Shown piece after piece: positions 26,845 through 35,172 of a stretch of DNA of 64,000 bases. The position numbers and the translations under genes were made by a program. Under the pieces are notes generated by a model. The model did not search any database, had not been told where the DNA came from, and saw nothing but the letters and a program-made list of their open reading frames with translations. Every line of letters starts with the position of its first letter. Positions within the stretch are counted from its first letter, which is position 1. Origin of the DNA: Pedobacter ginsenosidimutans (GTDB taxonomy: Bacteria; Bacteroidota; Bacteroidia; Sphingobacteriales; Sphingobacteriaceae); contig NZ_LMZQ01000003.1 in NCBI RefSeq assembly GCF_001442625.1, positions 434,001 through 498,000 on the forward strand, in the 5' to 3' direction.

Positions 26845-26942
26845 CGTCATCCCCGTGCAGACGGGGATCTTAATGCAAATAAGCTTTGGTAATGGCATTA
26901 AGATTCCCAATCAACCCGATAGCTATCGGGTTGGGAATGACG
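26845..26942. repeat. Palindrome with GTCATCCCCGTGCAGACGGGG end
   Basis: GATCTTAATGC and GCATTAAGAT pair, GTCATCCCC matches GGGAATGAC, and the inner arms CCCCGT-ACGGGG and ACCCGATAGCTATCGGGT are themselves hairpins. It lies upstream of the AraC gene, where it creates spurious reading-frame extensions. Confidence 0.7.
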
Positions 26943-26957
26943 TACCGCCAAATATGG

Positions 26958-27009
26958 ATGGATCTTTAATAAATTTCTCGATTGCACTGCACTCCGCTAG
27001 AAATGACGA
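26958..27009. repeat. Half-copy of the GTCATTTCGA repeat
   Basis: Reads GGATCTTTAATAAATTTCTC, then a GATTGCACTGCACTCCGCT half-site and GAAATGACG, as in the right halves of the copies at 4138 and 29722. It ends ten bases before the SDR stop codon. Confidence 0.6.
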
Positions 27010-27018
27010 TGCAACCAA

Positions 27019-27897
27019 TTATTTCTTTGTAAAAGATTTACCAAGATCAGTTGCCAAAAAATTCTCTGCCTCATCATGATCTGTTGATAAACTTACATCC
27101 ATCCATTTCTCCATTTCGGCAGTTCTGGCAGCATCAGCATGTTTAAGCATTCCAATGGCTTCACTTCCAAATACCAGGTGTACTGGTGGTTCAGGATTTT
27201 CTACCAGTGCCAACATGGCTTTCGCTGCTTTTTGCGGGTCGCCCATCGGTATAAAGTTACCACTTTGGAAAAAATCTGAGCGCTTTTCTACGGTAGATTC
27301 ATACCCTTCAACGTGAGGTGCATATGACATTGAGGCACCAGCCCAATCGGTACGAAAACCACCGGGTTCTACACAGGTTACAAAAATCCCTAAATCCACT
27401 ACTTCTTTTGCGAGGGCTTCACTAAAACCGCTCAACCCAAACTTTGCAGCCTGGTAAATGCTTATCCCGGCATTACCTACCCGCCCGCCTATCGAGCTGA
27501 TCTGAAGGATTCTACCCGAACGTTGCTTGCGCATAAATGGCAATACAGCTCTCGTAATTTCGATCGGTGCATATAAATTTGTTTCCAACTGATCGCGCAC
27601 CTGTTCTTCAGTAAAAGCTTCGGCAGCACCAACAATTCCAAAACCGGCATTGTTAACCAAAACATCTATTTTACCAAAATGGGCTACAGCCGATTCTACT
27701 GCCAAATACACCTGGTCGTAATCTGTAACGTCTAAAGTGATCGGAAAAATCTGATCAGGATATTGTCCTACAAGATCTTTTAAAGCTGCTGTATTTCTTG
27801 CTGTTGCCGCAACTAAATCGCCTTTTACCAATACTTGTGCTGTTAGGTCACGTCCCAATCCACGGGAGCTACCTGTTATAAACCATACTTTTTTCAT
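27019..27897 (-). CDS. SDR family oxidoreductase
   Basis: A 292-residue classical SDR. The dinucleotide turn is TGSSRGLGRDL near residue 8, NNAGFG follows near 85, and the catalytic set is Ser in QISSIGG, Tyr and Lys in YQAAKFG. After the catalytic core an extended C terminus (EGYESTVEKRSDFF) resembles the oxidoreductases often annotated as SDR/NADP-dependent dehydrogenases of unknown substrate. The start at 27897 is set by a promoter box (27918-27925) inside the longer frame. The AraC gene follows on the same strand. Confidence 0.92.
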   Translation of the reverse strand: MKKVWFITGSSRGLGRDLTAQVLVKGDLVAATARNTAALKDLVGQYPDQIFPITLDVTDYDQVYLAVESAVAHFGKIDVLVNNAGFGIVGAAEAFTEEQVRDQLETNLYAPIEITRAVLPFMRKQRSGRILQISSIGGRVGNAGISIYQAAKFGLSGFSEALAKEVVDLGIFVTCVEPGGFRTDWAGASMSYAPHVEGYESTVEKRSDFFQSGNFIPMGDPQKAAKAMLALVENPEPPVHLVFGSEAIGMLKHADAARTAEMEKWMDVSLSTDHDEAENFLATDLGKSFTKK

Positions 27898-27917
27898 TTT
27901 TCTAAATTTTATAGAAT

Positions 27918-27925
27918 CAAAGGTA
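27918..27925 (-). promoter_or_regulatory. -7 box TACCTTTG upstream of SDR gene
   Basis: On the minus strand, 20 bases before the ATG at 27897. It excludes the longer frame that begins at 27963. Confidence 0.5.
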
Positions 27926-28078
27926 GGTTGATAATCAAGGTAAAGTTTTGCTTCAAGGCTCAATTTACTTTGTTAAAAAGCTCATCATGCATTATCTTTT
28001 TTGCCGCAAAAAGAAAAGAATAGTACCTCTTTAAAACTAAATCGTTTCATAAACGATGAAATTTATGAGCGTTTCAAT

Positions 28079-28453
28079 TTAATTAGATTCTACCTTCGCT
28101 TTGTGATAACTAAAATACGATAGCAATAACACGATTAAAAATACAACCGGACCAACGCGATTATTGATCGGATCGCCTGAAGCCGTATGTGCAATAAATG
28201 CCGAAACAAATGTAAATGCGAAACCAGCGTATGCCCATTCTTTCCATTGTCCTTTTATTGGTAATAGTAATAGAACAGCGCCTAAAATTTTGGCAATGGC
28301 TAATTCTACCCTGAAATAATCAGGAAAGCCAAGATGATGAAAAGCCTGTTTAATGGTTTCATTAGTAAGATACGAATAGGCTGAGAAAGTCATCATTAAC
28401 GAAACTAAAGCGGTTGATACCCAGTAAATAATTTTGATTGTTTTTGTTTTCAT
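28079..28453 (-). CDS. DoxX-like integral membrane protein
   Basis: A 124-residue protein with four hydrophobic segments (about 7-25, 44-63, 70-88, 98-115), in the pattern of DoxX/DoxX-like proteins, with KILGAVLLLLP after the first loop. The start at 28453 is chosen because a TAAGTTTG box overlaps the longer frame. It is divergent from an HxlR regulator across a 100-base gap with shared operator-like sites. DoxX-like proteins linked to redox or quinone stress are common next to HxlR regulators. Confidence 0.85.
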   Translation of the reverse strand: MKTKTIKIIYWVSTALVSLMMTFSAYSYLTNETIKQAFHHLGFPDYFRVELAIAKILGAVLLLLPIKGQWKEWAYAGFAFTFVSAFIAHTASGDPINNRVGPVVFLIVLLLSYFSYHKAKVESN

Positions 28454-28468
28454 ATTATTTTTTTGATG

Positions 28469-28476
28469 CAAACTTA
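28469..28476 (-). promoter_or_regulatory. -7 box TAAGTTTG for doxX-like gene
   Basis: Minus-strand match to TAnnTTTG, 15 bases before the ATG at 28453. Confidence 0.55.
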
Positions 28477-28496
28477 TGTAGTTTTACTATCCAAAA

Positions 28497-28527
28497 GATA
28501 CTAGTATCCCAAAGGATAGTGGTATCC
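28497..28527. promoter_or_regulatory. Two GATA-N4-TATCC operator-like sites
   Basis: GATACTAGTATCC (28497-28509; the first 12 bases are a perfect palindrome) and GATAGTGGTATCC (28515-28527) are direct copies of the same dyad, 18 bases apart. They lie between the divergent -7 boxes, where the -33 regions of both promoters fall, a good position for HxlR repression or activation of both genes. Confidence 0.6.
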
Positions 28528-28541
28528 TTTATGAAAGCTTA

Positions 28542-28549
28542 TACCTTTG
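28542..28549 (+). promoter_or_regulatory. -7 box TACCTTTG, 4 bases before the HxlR start
   Basis: TACCTTTG is followed by TATT and the ATG at 28554; a leaderless transcript is predicted. Confidence 0.6.
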
Positions 28550-28553
28550 TATT

Positions 28554-28952
28554 ATGGGACCAAGAAAAGAACACCGTAATCTAGAAACCTGTACAGCAAG
28601 TTTAAATGCGGTAAAGGATGCGCTCTATGTGTTAAATGGTAAGTGGAAACTTCCGCTGATTATTTCTTTGCAAGAAGGACCACTGCGTTTTAATGAGATC
28701 CAAAAATCACTTGGAGAAATTACGCCCAAAATATTATCGAAAGAACTTAAAGATTTAGAATTAAATGAATTTGTAGTCAGGAGGGTATTTTCTACCACTC
28801 CGGTTACCGTAACTTACGAGCTTACCCCTTATAGTGAATCGCTTGAAAGAGTAATTGATGAATTAAGGGATTGGGGATTAAAACATCGCGAACGCCTGGT
28901 TAAAAACAGAAGAAGTGAATCGGTTGAAGCAGCAATGGCGACCCCAATTTAG
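28554..28952 (+). CDS. HxlR family transcriptional regulator
   Basis: A 132-residue winged-helix regulator. The motif CTASLNAVKDALYVLNGKWK is the HxlR signature with its N-terminal cysteine (Cys11 by my count), and GPLRFNEIQKSLGEITPKIL followed by ELKDLE is the DNA-reading helix and wing. HxlR proteins often sense electrophiles or oxidants by that cysteine. It is divergent from the DoxX-like gene and probably controls it and itself through the paired GATA-N4-TATCC sites. Confidence 0.92.
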   Translation: MGPRKEHRNLETCTASLNAVKDALYVLNGKWKLPLIISLQEGPLRFNEIQKSLGEITPKILSKELKDLELNEFVVRRVFSTTPVTVTYELTPYSESLERVIDELRDWGLKHRERLVKNRRSESVEAAMATPI

Positions 28953-29024
28953 ACCGCCAAATTTGATCTGCCAGGTCATCCATTTGCCAAAAAAAGCAAA
29001 AAACTGATAATGATAAAATTCGGC

Positions 29025-29032
29025 TATCTTTG
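29025..29032 (+). promoter_or_regulatory. -7 box TATCTTTG upstream of lysine-rich protein
   Basis: Ends 15 bases before the ATG at 29048 and overlaps the longer frame that starts at 29030, so 29048 is the start. Confidence 0.55.
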
Positions 29033-29047
29033 TACAAAATAAAATCG

Positions 29048-29581
29048 ATGGCGGTATTACATAAAAAAGAAGAAAAAATTCAGGCAGTGCTGGGTAGGTT
29101 GCCTAAAAAATATACAGACGAACAATTTGTAGAGATGTTTATCAGACTTTACTCTAAAGATTGGGGCAAAATTAAATCGGCTTACATTAAACAATCTCAG
29201 GATAAAGAACCCGGAACCATCATAAATATGCCTAAACCAGAGGTATATTTACGACAGATCCTGGCAAACTATCTACAACAAGACCATGCTCCGAAAGCAG
29301 TAGCGCTTAAAGAAGAGCCTGTTGTTGAAGCACCGGTTACCGAAGTTAAAAAAGCGAAGGCTCCGGCTAAGAAGAAAGAAGTTGTAGCTGAAGAAGTGCA
29401 TGCCGAGGTTAAAAAAGCAAAAGCACCTGCTAAAAAGAAAGCTGAAGCAATTGAAGAAACTCCCGTAGAAGTTAAAAAAACCAAAGCACCTGCAAAGAAA
29501 AAGGTGGAAGCGATTGAAGAGACTCCAGTAGCTGAAAAGAAAGCAAAAGCAGCAGTAAAAAAGCCTTCAGCAAAAAAATAA
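29048..29581 (+). CDS. Protein with histone-H1-like lysine-rich repeat tail
   Basis: A 177-residue protein. The first 80 residues are a compact domain (FVEMFIRLYSKDWGKI and a PKPEVYLRQILANYL helix) that I do not recognise by name. From about residue 95 the chain is a repeat of KKAKAPAKKK-type units, about five, each separated by an acidic EEVxVE stretch. Such tails occur in AlgP and bacterial histone H1-like proteins that bind DNA. A nucleoid-associated or RNA-binding role is inference from composition. The codon-level repeats could change in length by slippage. Confidence 0.65.
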   Translation: MAVLHKKEEKIQAVLGRLPKKYTDEQFVEMFIRLYSKDWGKIKSAYIKQSQDKEPGTIINMPKPEVYLRQILANYLQQDHAPKAVALKEEPVVEAPVTEVKKAKAPAKKKEVVAEEVHAEVKKAKAPAKKKAEAIEETPVEVKKTKAPAKKKVEAIEETPVAEKKAKAAVKKPSAKK

Positions 29582-30022
29582 AAAAATATTTTACATCAAA
29601 TATAATAAATCACCTTTTTGGTTGTTTATATATATGAGAGCGTTAATTTAGATGACGGGGATAGGTCGGTATGATTTATCCCCGTTCTTTTTTGGTCGTT
29701 TTTTCCCTTGAATATATCTTTGTCATTCTGAGCAAAGCGAAGAATCTTAGAATTAGTCGTTCACAAATAACAACTTCGAAATTCTCACCAGATCTTCATT
29801 TCAACCGCAGTGTTCCAAAGGAACTCCTTCGGAGGAGAAATCTTTTAAATTTTATTTAAATAATTTGCTTCAAAGATCTCTCTCCCGAAAGTTCGGGATT
29901 GCACTCCAGTCGAGATGACGCAACTATGTAATATGTAACAAAGACTCTTTCAGCTTGTACCTTAATTCATTTTTTACCCATCTCCCAGTTTTACACACAA
30001 TTGTAAACTTTGTTTTTTTAAT
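29582..30022. other. Gap filled mainly by a dispersed repeat
   Basis: No gene is seen. Most of it (29722-29920) is a GTCATTCTGAG/GTCATTTCGA composite palindrome; the rest is AT-rich. Confidence 0.6.
29722..29920. repeat. Dispersed GTCATTCTGAG palindrome, long copy
   Basis: Starts GTCATTCTGAGCAAAGCGAA and ends CCAGTCGAGATGACG. The right half matches the element at 4138 closely (GGAACTCCTTCGGAGGAGAA, then TCTCTCCCGAAAGTTCGGGA). Confidence 0.75.
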
Positions 30023-30053
30023 TGGCATATCGGGAAAAGTCGATATACATTTG
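30023..30053 (+). promoter_or_regulatory. Promoter of ArsR gene, 4 bases before the start
   Basis: TTG at 30023-30025, a 20-base spacer, TACATTTG at 30046-30053, then TGCC and the ATG at 30058: a full promoter with a predicted leaderless start. Confidence 0.65.
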
Positions 30054-30057
30054 TGCC

Positions 30058-30360
30058 ATGGATCAGGTAGAAATATTCAAAGCTCTTTCGAACAAAACAC
30101 GTTTACAGATTTTAGGCTGGTTAAAAGCGCCTGAGCTACATTTTCCGGAACAGCCCAATGCCGATTTTGAAAATGTTGGCGTTTGCGTTGGGCAGATTCA
30201 GCTTAAAAGTGGTTTATCACAAAGTACCATCTCCGAATACCTCTCTATTTTACAGCGTGCCGATTTAATCAGTTCAACGCGCTTAGGCCAATGGACTTAT
30301 TACAAACGCAATAAAGAAGGCTTAGAAAAATTAAGCGAAATCATCAATACCGAATTATAA
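30058..30360 (+). CDS. ArsR family transcriptional regulator
   Basis: A 100-residue winged-helix protein starting MDQVEIFKALSNKTRLQIL, a typical ArsR opening. The recognition helix is SGLSQSTISEYLSIL and the wing LGQWTYYKRN. No CxC metal-binding motif is present at the usual helix 3 position; a single cysteine (GVCVGQ) is nearby. Starts further upstream are ruled out by the promoter box. The Old Yellow Enzyme gene begins 11 bases after the stop, so this regulator probably controls that operon, sensing an electrophile or redox signal rather than arsenic. Confidence 0.88.
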   Translation: MDQVEIFKALSNKTRLQILGWLKAPELHFPEQPNADFENVGVCVGQIQLKSGLSQSTISEYLSILQRADLISSTRLGQWTYYKRNKEGLEKLSEIINTEL

Positions 30361-30371
30361 TTTAGAAACAT

Positions 30372-31472
30372 ATGAACACAGATAGTTTATTTAGGCCCTT
30401 TAGCCTTAAAACATTAAATATCAAAAACAGAATAGTAATGGCCCCAATGACGCGGTCATTTTCTCCAGGTGGCGTGCCAACAGCCGATGTTGCCAGCTAT
30501 TACGCAAAAAGAGCAGCTGGTGAAGTGGGTTTAATTTTATCAGAAGGAACCGTAATTAACCGTCCGTCTTCTTCGGCCGATCCTAACATTCCACATTTTT
30601 ACGGTGCCGAAGCTTTAGCAGGCTGGGAGAACGTAATTAAAAGTGTGCACCAGGCCGGGGGTAAAATGGGACCACAGATCTGGCACCAGGGCATTATGGA
30701 TAACCACACTTCGGGCTGGTTACCAAGCGCACCTTTCGAAGGTCCATCAAGCTTAAACAAACCAGGTTTCGAAAACGGCGTACCGATGACTGATGCAGCC
30801 ATTGCAGATACCATTGCTGCTTTTGGTCAAGCTGCCGCAGATGCAAAAGCGCTGGGTTTCGATACCGTTGAAATACATGGTGCACACCAATATTTGATCG
30901 ATCAGTTTTTTTGGGACGGTACAAATAACCGTACCGATATCTATGGCGGTAAAACCTTAGCTGAACGTACCCGCTTTGGTGTTGAAGTAATTAAAGAAGT
31001 GCGTAAAAGAGTTGGCGAAGATTTTGCATTGATTATCCGCTTATCACAATTTAAACCTGCTGCCTACGATTTTAAACTGGCCCAAAATGAGCAGGAAATG
31101 GAACAGTGGTTAACGCCATTGGCCGAAGCCGGAATTGATATTTTTCATTGTTCGCAACGTCGATTCTGGGAGCCTGAATTTGAAGGTTCTGACTTAAATT
31201 TTGCAGGTTGGGCTAAAAAAGTAACCGGAAAAGCTACAATCTCAGTAGGCTCAGTTGGTTTGGACGGCGATTTCTTTGGTGCTTTCGCAGGTCAAAGTTC
31301 ACAGCCTAGCTCGCTAGACGAACTGGTACGCAGAATGGACCGCGGCGACTTCGATTTAGTAGCAGTTGGCCGTCCGCTTTTAGCAGATCCGAACTGGGTA
31401 GAAAAAATTAAAAACAACCGTACAGAAGAATTGAAAGGTTTTAGCAAAGAAGCCTTAATGGAATTGGTATAA
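30372..31472 (+). CDS. Old Yellow Enzyme family NADH:flavin oxidoreductase
   Basis: A 366-residue FMN-dependent ene-reductase. The N terminus LFRPFSLKTLNIKNRIVMAP is the family's FMN-binding start. HGAHQYLIDQFFWDGTNNRT near 155 carries the substrate-binding His pair and the conserved asparagine-rich loop, and GRPLLADP near the C terminus binds FMN phosphate. Such enzymes reduce activated alkenes, enones and some nitro compounds. It is translated just downstream of an ArsR regulator in the same operon. Confidence 0.93.
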   Translation: MNTDSLFRPFSLKTLNIKNRIVMAPMTRSFSPGGVPTADVASYYAKRAAGEVGLILSEGTVINRPSSSADPNIPHFYGAEALAGWENVIKSVHQAGGKMGPQIWHQGIMDNHTSGWLPSAPFEGPSSLNKPGFENGVPMTDAAIADTIAAFGQAAADAKALGFDTVEIHGAHQYLIDQFFWDGTNNRTDIYGGKTLAERTRFGVEVIKEVRKRVGEDFALIIRLSQFKPAAYDFKLAQNEQEMEQWLTPLAEAGIDIFHCSQRRFWEPEFEGSDLNFAGWAKKVTGKATISVGSVGLDGDFFGAFAGQSSQPSSLDELVRRMDRGDFDLVAVGRPLLADPNWVEKIKNNRTEELKGFSKEALMELV

Positions 31473-31501
31473 AAACCATATTTTTTCTTTTTAAGTTTAG
31501 A

Positions 31502-31528
31502 AAGGCATCTCGAAAGGGATGCTTTTTT
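31502..31528 (+). terminator. Terminator after the OYE gene
   Basis: GCATC and GATGC with flanking bases form a short stem around TCGAAAGG, followed by TTTTTT, 30 bases after the stop at 31472. Confidence 0.65.
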
Positions 31529-32076
31529 GATAAGGAGGCATCGTCACCTCAATCCGATAGCTATCGGATGAAACGCAGTGAAATGGAGAGATCTACCCGC
31601 ACCGTCAGCTGTTAACATAATGAGTTTAGAAATAATTTTTCTGCCACGGAAGCACAAAGGGCACGGAAATTTTCTTGATAATTTGAAAAGCGGTACCCGT
31701 ATTACTTCGGTTGCACCAGCCCCGCCCTTTGCTTAATCCGACTGAAAAAGTCGGGATAACGCTGTCGATCGGGTTTATTTTACCTCCGACAGTAGCAATG
31801 CCCTAGCCGCCTAAACCCGATCAAAGCGAGATGATCCCGATTTAAGCACTTATTTTTGTTGTTTTATGGTGTGCTTGCTTGTTTCACAGGTTTCATCGGG
31901 AGCGGGACTACAACAACCTAAAAGCTTCTGTTATTGCTTTCCAAAAAACCTAACCAGGGCCTTTTCTTGATAAGGAGGCATCGTCATCTCGATCCGATAG
32001 CTATCGGATGAAGCGAAGTAAAGAGATCTATTGAGACAGATTTCTCGACTCCGTTGCACTTCGCTCGAAATGACGT
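31529..32076. repeat. Composite intergenic repeat block
   Basis: Two direct copies of GATAAGGAGGCATCGTCA followed by CCGATAGCTATCGG lie 440 bases apart (31528-31597 and 31968-32035). Between them is about 330 bases of repeat-like sequence with AAACCCGAT and GCGGGACTACAACAACC blocks that resemble the element at 46076. The right end (CTCGCTCGAAATGACG region, to 32076) is a GTCATTTCGA half-site. No gene is present. Confidence 0.65.
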
Positions 32077-32146
32077 GAAGAATAGAATTTCAATCTAAAT
32101 CCCACCCTTTTTCCTTAAATTCACCTCATCAAAAATTGATTGTACC

Positions 32147-33037
32147 ATGTCGAACATTAAACTCATTATCGAAGAAAGACCAGCAAATATTGGCAATTTT
32201 ATGGTTGGCAGGTTGCTGCCTTTCAGAGAGAAACGTATGGTTGGCCCTTTTTCTTTTATCGACCACATGGGCCCCGCCGCTATGAGCGATCACGAAAATC
32301 TCGACGTTCCACCTCATCCACATATTGGTTTATCTACCTTAACTTTTTTATTTGAAGGTGAAATTACACATAAAGACAGTTTGGGTTCGGATATTGTAAT
32401 TAAACCCGGACAGGTAAACTGGATGACTTCGGGCAGCGGCATTGTACATTCGGAAAGAACCCCCGAATATCTTCGCCATACCGATAAAATGCTCCATGGC
32501 TTACAAATCTGGGTGGCCTTGCCTAAAGATTTGGAACAAATGGAACCTGAGTTTTGCCATGTAGAAGGGGCAGACATTCCAAGCTGGACAGAAGATGGTG
32601 TAAGTTTTAAATTAATCGCAGGAGAAGCTTTTGGTTATAAATCTCCGGTTCCGGTGTATAGTCCCTTGTATTTTCTAGAGTTAAAAAGTACTAAACAGCA
32701 AAAGCTAAACATTGGCGATTACCTGTTTGGAGAAAGTGCACTTTATATTTTAGAGGGTGCAATTGAAAGTGACGGAAATATTTTTGAGCCACGCTTAATT
32801 TTAATCGCCAACGATGCCAAACTGTGCGAATTTACCATGCACGAAAACACCACGGTTTATATTTTTGGAGGGGAACCCTTTCCTGAAGAGCGTTTCATTT
32901 ACTGGAACTTTGTTGCATCTGATAGGGAACTGATTGAAAAAGCCAAAACTAAATGGCTGGAACAAAGCTTTAAACCCGTTCCTGGTGAAACAGGGTTTGT
33001 GCCTTTGCCCGATCAAAATCCACACATTAAGAAATAA
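32147..33037 (+). CDS. Pirin family protein
   Basis: A 296-residue bicupin. The N-terminal cupin contains PPHPHIGLSTLTFLFEGE with His residues that bind the metal and later the SGIVHSE segment, the pirin His/Glu set. The C-terminal cupin (VPVYSPLYFLELK onwards) lacks the full ligand set, as is usual. Some pirins are quercetin 2,3-dioxygenases and others regulators; the bacterial function is often unclear. A small GNAT-like gene follows after 6 bases. Confidence 0.92.
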   Translation: MSNIKLIIEERPANIGNFMVGRLLPFREKRMVGPFSFIDHMGPAAMSDHENLDVPPHPHIGLSTLTFLFEGEITHKDSLGSDIVIKPGQVNWMTSGSGIVHSERTPEYLRHTDKMLHGLQIWVALPKDLEQMEPEFCHVEGADIPSWTEDGVSFKLIAGEAFGYKSPVPVYSPLYFLELKSTKQQKLNIGDYLFGESALYILEGAIESDGNIFEPRLILIANDAKLCEFTMHENTTVYIFGGEPFPEERFIYWNFVASDRELIEKAKTKWLEQSFKPVPGETGFVPLPDQNPHIKK

Positions 33038-33043
33038 ACCCTA

Positions 33044-33325
33044 ATGGAAATACAACAGATTAACAACGAAAAGAAAGGGCAGTTCGAAGCCTTAGAGAAT
33101 GGCTTACAGGCAGGCGTTATGGCATATGTTTGGGCCGGCCCAGGAAAATTCATTATTGACCATACTGAAGTAAATCAAGATTTTGCTGGCAAAGGTGTAG
33201 GAAAAAAATTAGTGTTTGCCGCCGTAAATTATGCCAGAGAAAACAAGATGAAAATTCTCCCGCTTTGTCCATTTGCAAAAAGTGTTTTCGATAAAACGCC
33301 GGAAATTCAAGACGTATTATTTTAA
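33044..33325 (+). CDS. GNAT-like small acetyltransferase (YjdJ type)
   Basis: A 93-residue protein of the short GNAT family (YjdJ/DUF-type, about 90-100 residues). The acetyl-CoA motif is VNQDFAGKGVGKKLV, and the LPLCPFAKSVFDKTPE ending is characteristic. Members are often encoded next to other small metabolic genes. Probably co-transcribed with pirin. Acceptor unknown. Confidence 0.87.
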   Translation: MEIQQINNEKKGQFEALENGLQAGVMAYVWAGPGKFIIDHTEVNQDFAGKGVGKKLVFAAVNYARENKMKILPLCPFAKSVFDKTPEIQDVLF

Positions 33326-33343
33326 TATTTGGTTAAAACTCGA

Positions 33344-34537
33344 TTAATTCTTCCTGCCAAATAAATTCATATTTACTGAAACGGCTACACCTGTTGATGA
33401 TAGTTTAGAATTTCCATAACCAATATCCGTTAACGGAATTTTCATAAATGGCTTAGCGCTAATGCTTAAATTATTATTTATTTTGTGCTGAAACTCCACG
33501 CCAACATTGGCAATACCTAAATAATGTTGGTTTTGCCCCTTAACTTCGAAACTTTGAGGGCCCTGATAAGCTCCATTATAAGAATAGCTGTATTTCTCTT
33601 TCAACATTAAATAACTAGATAAGCCTGTACTTACTGAAATCGAATTTCTACGTCCATCAAAAACCTTATAGTTCACGTTGATCGGAATATCGATTACATC
33701 GCAATTGGCATGAATATTTGCTGGATTTACCTTAAAAATGTAACTGCTGTTGGGATTGTATTGGTTAAAATCTGAGTCGTAGATTTTTTTAGCGTAAGCT
33801 GCCCCGGTAGTAACACTAAGTTTCTTGGTTAAGAAAAGTGTAGCTTCTACCCCAAACCCGCCACTTAAGCTACTTTTACCTGAATTCTGCACACTGGTTA
33901 AATCAGGCGCAGCCAGAATACTTAAAACAAACCTCGATTTTTTCTTAAAAACCGGAGGCTGAATTTTCTCTGTTTTTCTTGAGGCAAGTGTAGCAACATA
34001 ATCTGGTTGTTCAAACGCTACAAGTTTAGGTTTAGCACTTATTTGTGGATTAGACAGTACATTAGTTAAAAGGTTGTGATTAATATAATCGCCCTCTAAA
34101 ACTTTAGGGAAATCTTCATTAAATGAGTTTGTTTTAGCCGCTTTATAATCATTTGTGGCTTTACTATTCTCGTTATTCTCAACCAGTAAACTTTTTTCAC
34201 TATTCTCGGTCGAAGTATTGTGGTCTGTCGGCTTTTCGATTAAATCTGCTTTATTATCTAAAGGTTTGTTGTTCTCTTTTTTGTGCGTATTTGAATCTGT
34301 TTTCACCAGTGAATTGTTTTTTGATTGATCACCATCAGGTTTAACCAATAAAAACACAACCAATAACATTGCGGCTACTGCAGCTGCTGCAGTAAGCCAA
34401 ATTATAGGCACAACCCTCCTTTTAGGTGTTGGATGCAATCTCTCCTCCAGATTATCCCAATCTAAATCATTAAAAGGAAGATCGGGATTTTCCAATCCAT
34501 CCTTAAATAATTTATCTATATCTTTTCCCTCTCTCAT
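33344..34537 (-). CDS. Membrane-anchored beta-barrel-like protein paired with ECF sigma
   Basis: A 397-residue protein. The first 40 residues are acidic and cytoplasmic (LPFNDLDWDNLEERL), then RRVVPIIWLTAAAAVAAMLLVVFLLV is one transmembrane helix near 40-66. A Lys/Asn-rich low-complexity linker follows (about 70-150), and from about 200 to the end the chain alternates as in outer-membrane barrel proteins, closing with SVNMNLFGRK. It overlaps the sigma factor gene by 4 bases, the arrangement of an anti-sigma factor. An inner-membrane helix joined to a barrel-like domain is odd, and the barrel domain may instead be a periplasmic sensor. Confidence 0.65.
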   Translation of the reverse strand: MREGKDIDKLFKDGLENPDLPFNDLDWDNLEERLHPTPKRRVVPIIWLTAAAAVAAMLLVVFLLVKPDGDQSKNNSLVKTDSNTHKKENNKPLDNKADLIEKPTDHNTSTENSEKSLLVENNENSKATNDYKAAKTNSFNEDFPKVLEGDYINHNLLTNVLSNPQISAKPKLVAFEQPDYVATLASRKTEKIQPPVFKKKSRFVLSILAAPDLTSVQNSGKSSLSGGFGVEATLFLTKKLSVTTGAAYAKKIYDSDFNQYNPNSSYIFKVNPANIHANCDVIDIPINVNYKVFDGRRNSISVSTGLSSYLMLKEKYSYSYNGAYQGPQSFEVKGQNQHYLGIANVGVEFQHKINNNLSISAKPFMKIPLTDIGYGNSKLSSTGVAVSVNMNLFGRKN

Positions 34538-35172
34538 TGCATGTTTGTATTTAACCTCACCTGTAAAAGGTTTCTATCTACCTCCGAACTCCTTACCTGG
34601 TAAGTTTTCGCATCTGTAGCTTTTAGCATTTCCTGTAATTTCTGTCGTGCCTTAAACAGGTTAGACTTTGATGTTCCTATCGATATTCCCAGCATTTCAG
34701 CAATTTCCTCATGGCTATAGCCATCAATAGCAAAAAGGTTAAAAACCGTTCGATAGGCCGGACTTAGGTTTTGAACCAATGCTAACAAATCATGATAGGC
34801 CAATTTATCGTACACAGAGTTTGTGTGTGCAATATTTTCGTGATCCTGAATATCTACATGATCGGCAAATTTTAAATTGGCACGATAATAATCAATGGCG
34901 GTATTGGTTATTATCCGACCGAGCCAAGGCAAAAAGGCCTTCGAAGTTTCATATTTGGTTATATTTTTAAAGGCTTTAAAAAAGCCGTCGTTCAGTATTC
35001 CTGCAGCATCTAGCCGATCGTTTGCATAACGCAAACAAATCCCCATAGCAAAGCTATAGAAATGTTTGTATAGTGCTTTTTGACTATCCCTTTCATTTCT
35101 AACGCACCCTTGAATATACTTTTGTATAATATCTTCACTATCGCGGCTAGCGGTCACAGGTTCTCCTTTCAA
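34534..35172 (-). CDS. ECF-type RNA polymerase sigma factor
   Basis: A 212-residue sigma-70 family protein. Region 2 is about residues 30-100 (YKHFYSFAMGICLRY, then FLPWLGRIITNTAIDYYR). Region 4 is about 135-195 with the helix-turn-helix GYSHEEIAEMLGISIGTSKS. There is no region 1 or 3, so it is group 4 (ECF). The downstream gene overlaps by 4 bases and is its probable regulator. No matching target promoter is identifiable by eye. Confidence 0.92.
   Translation of the reverse strand: MKGEPVTASRDSEDIIQKYIQGCVRNERDSQKALYKHFYSFAMGICLRYANDRLDAAGILNDGFFKAFKNITKYETSKAFLPWLGRIITNTAIDYYRANLKFADHVDIQDHENIAHTNSVYDKLAYHDLLALVQNLSPAYRTVFNLFAIDGYSHEEIAEMLGISIGTSKSNLFKARQKLQEMLKATDAKTYQVRSSEVDRNLLQVRLNTNMQ

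Noticed and set aside
26812..26910. N-terminal extension of the AraC gene
   Set aside because: It is encoded by the palindromic repeat at 26845; the regulator starts normally at 26811.
31473..32146. CRISPR array
   Set aside because: The direct repeats are only two, 440 bases apart, with no regular spacers.
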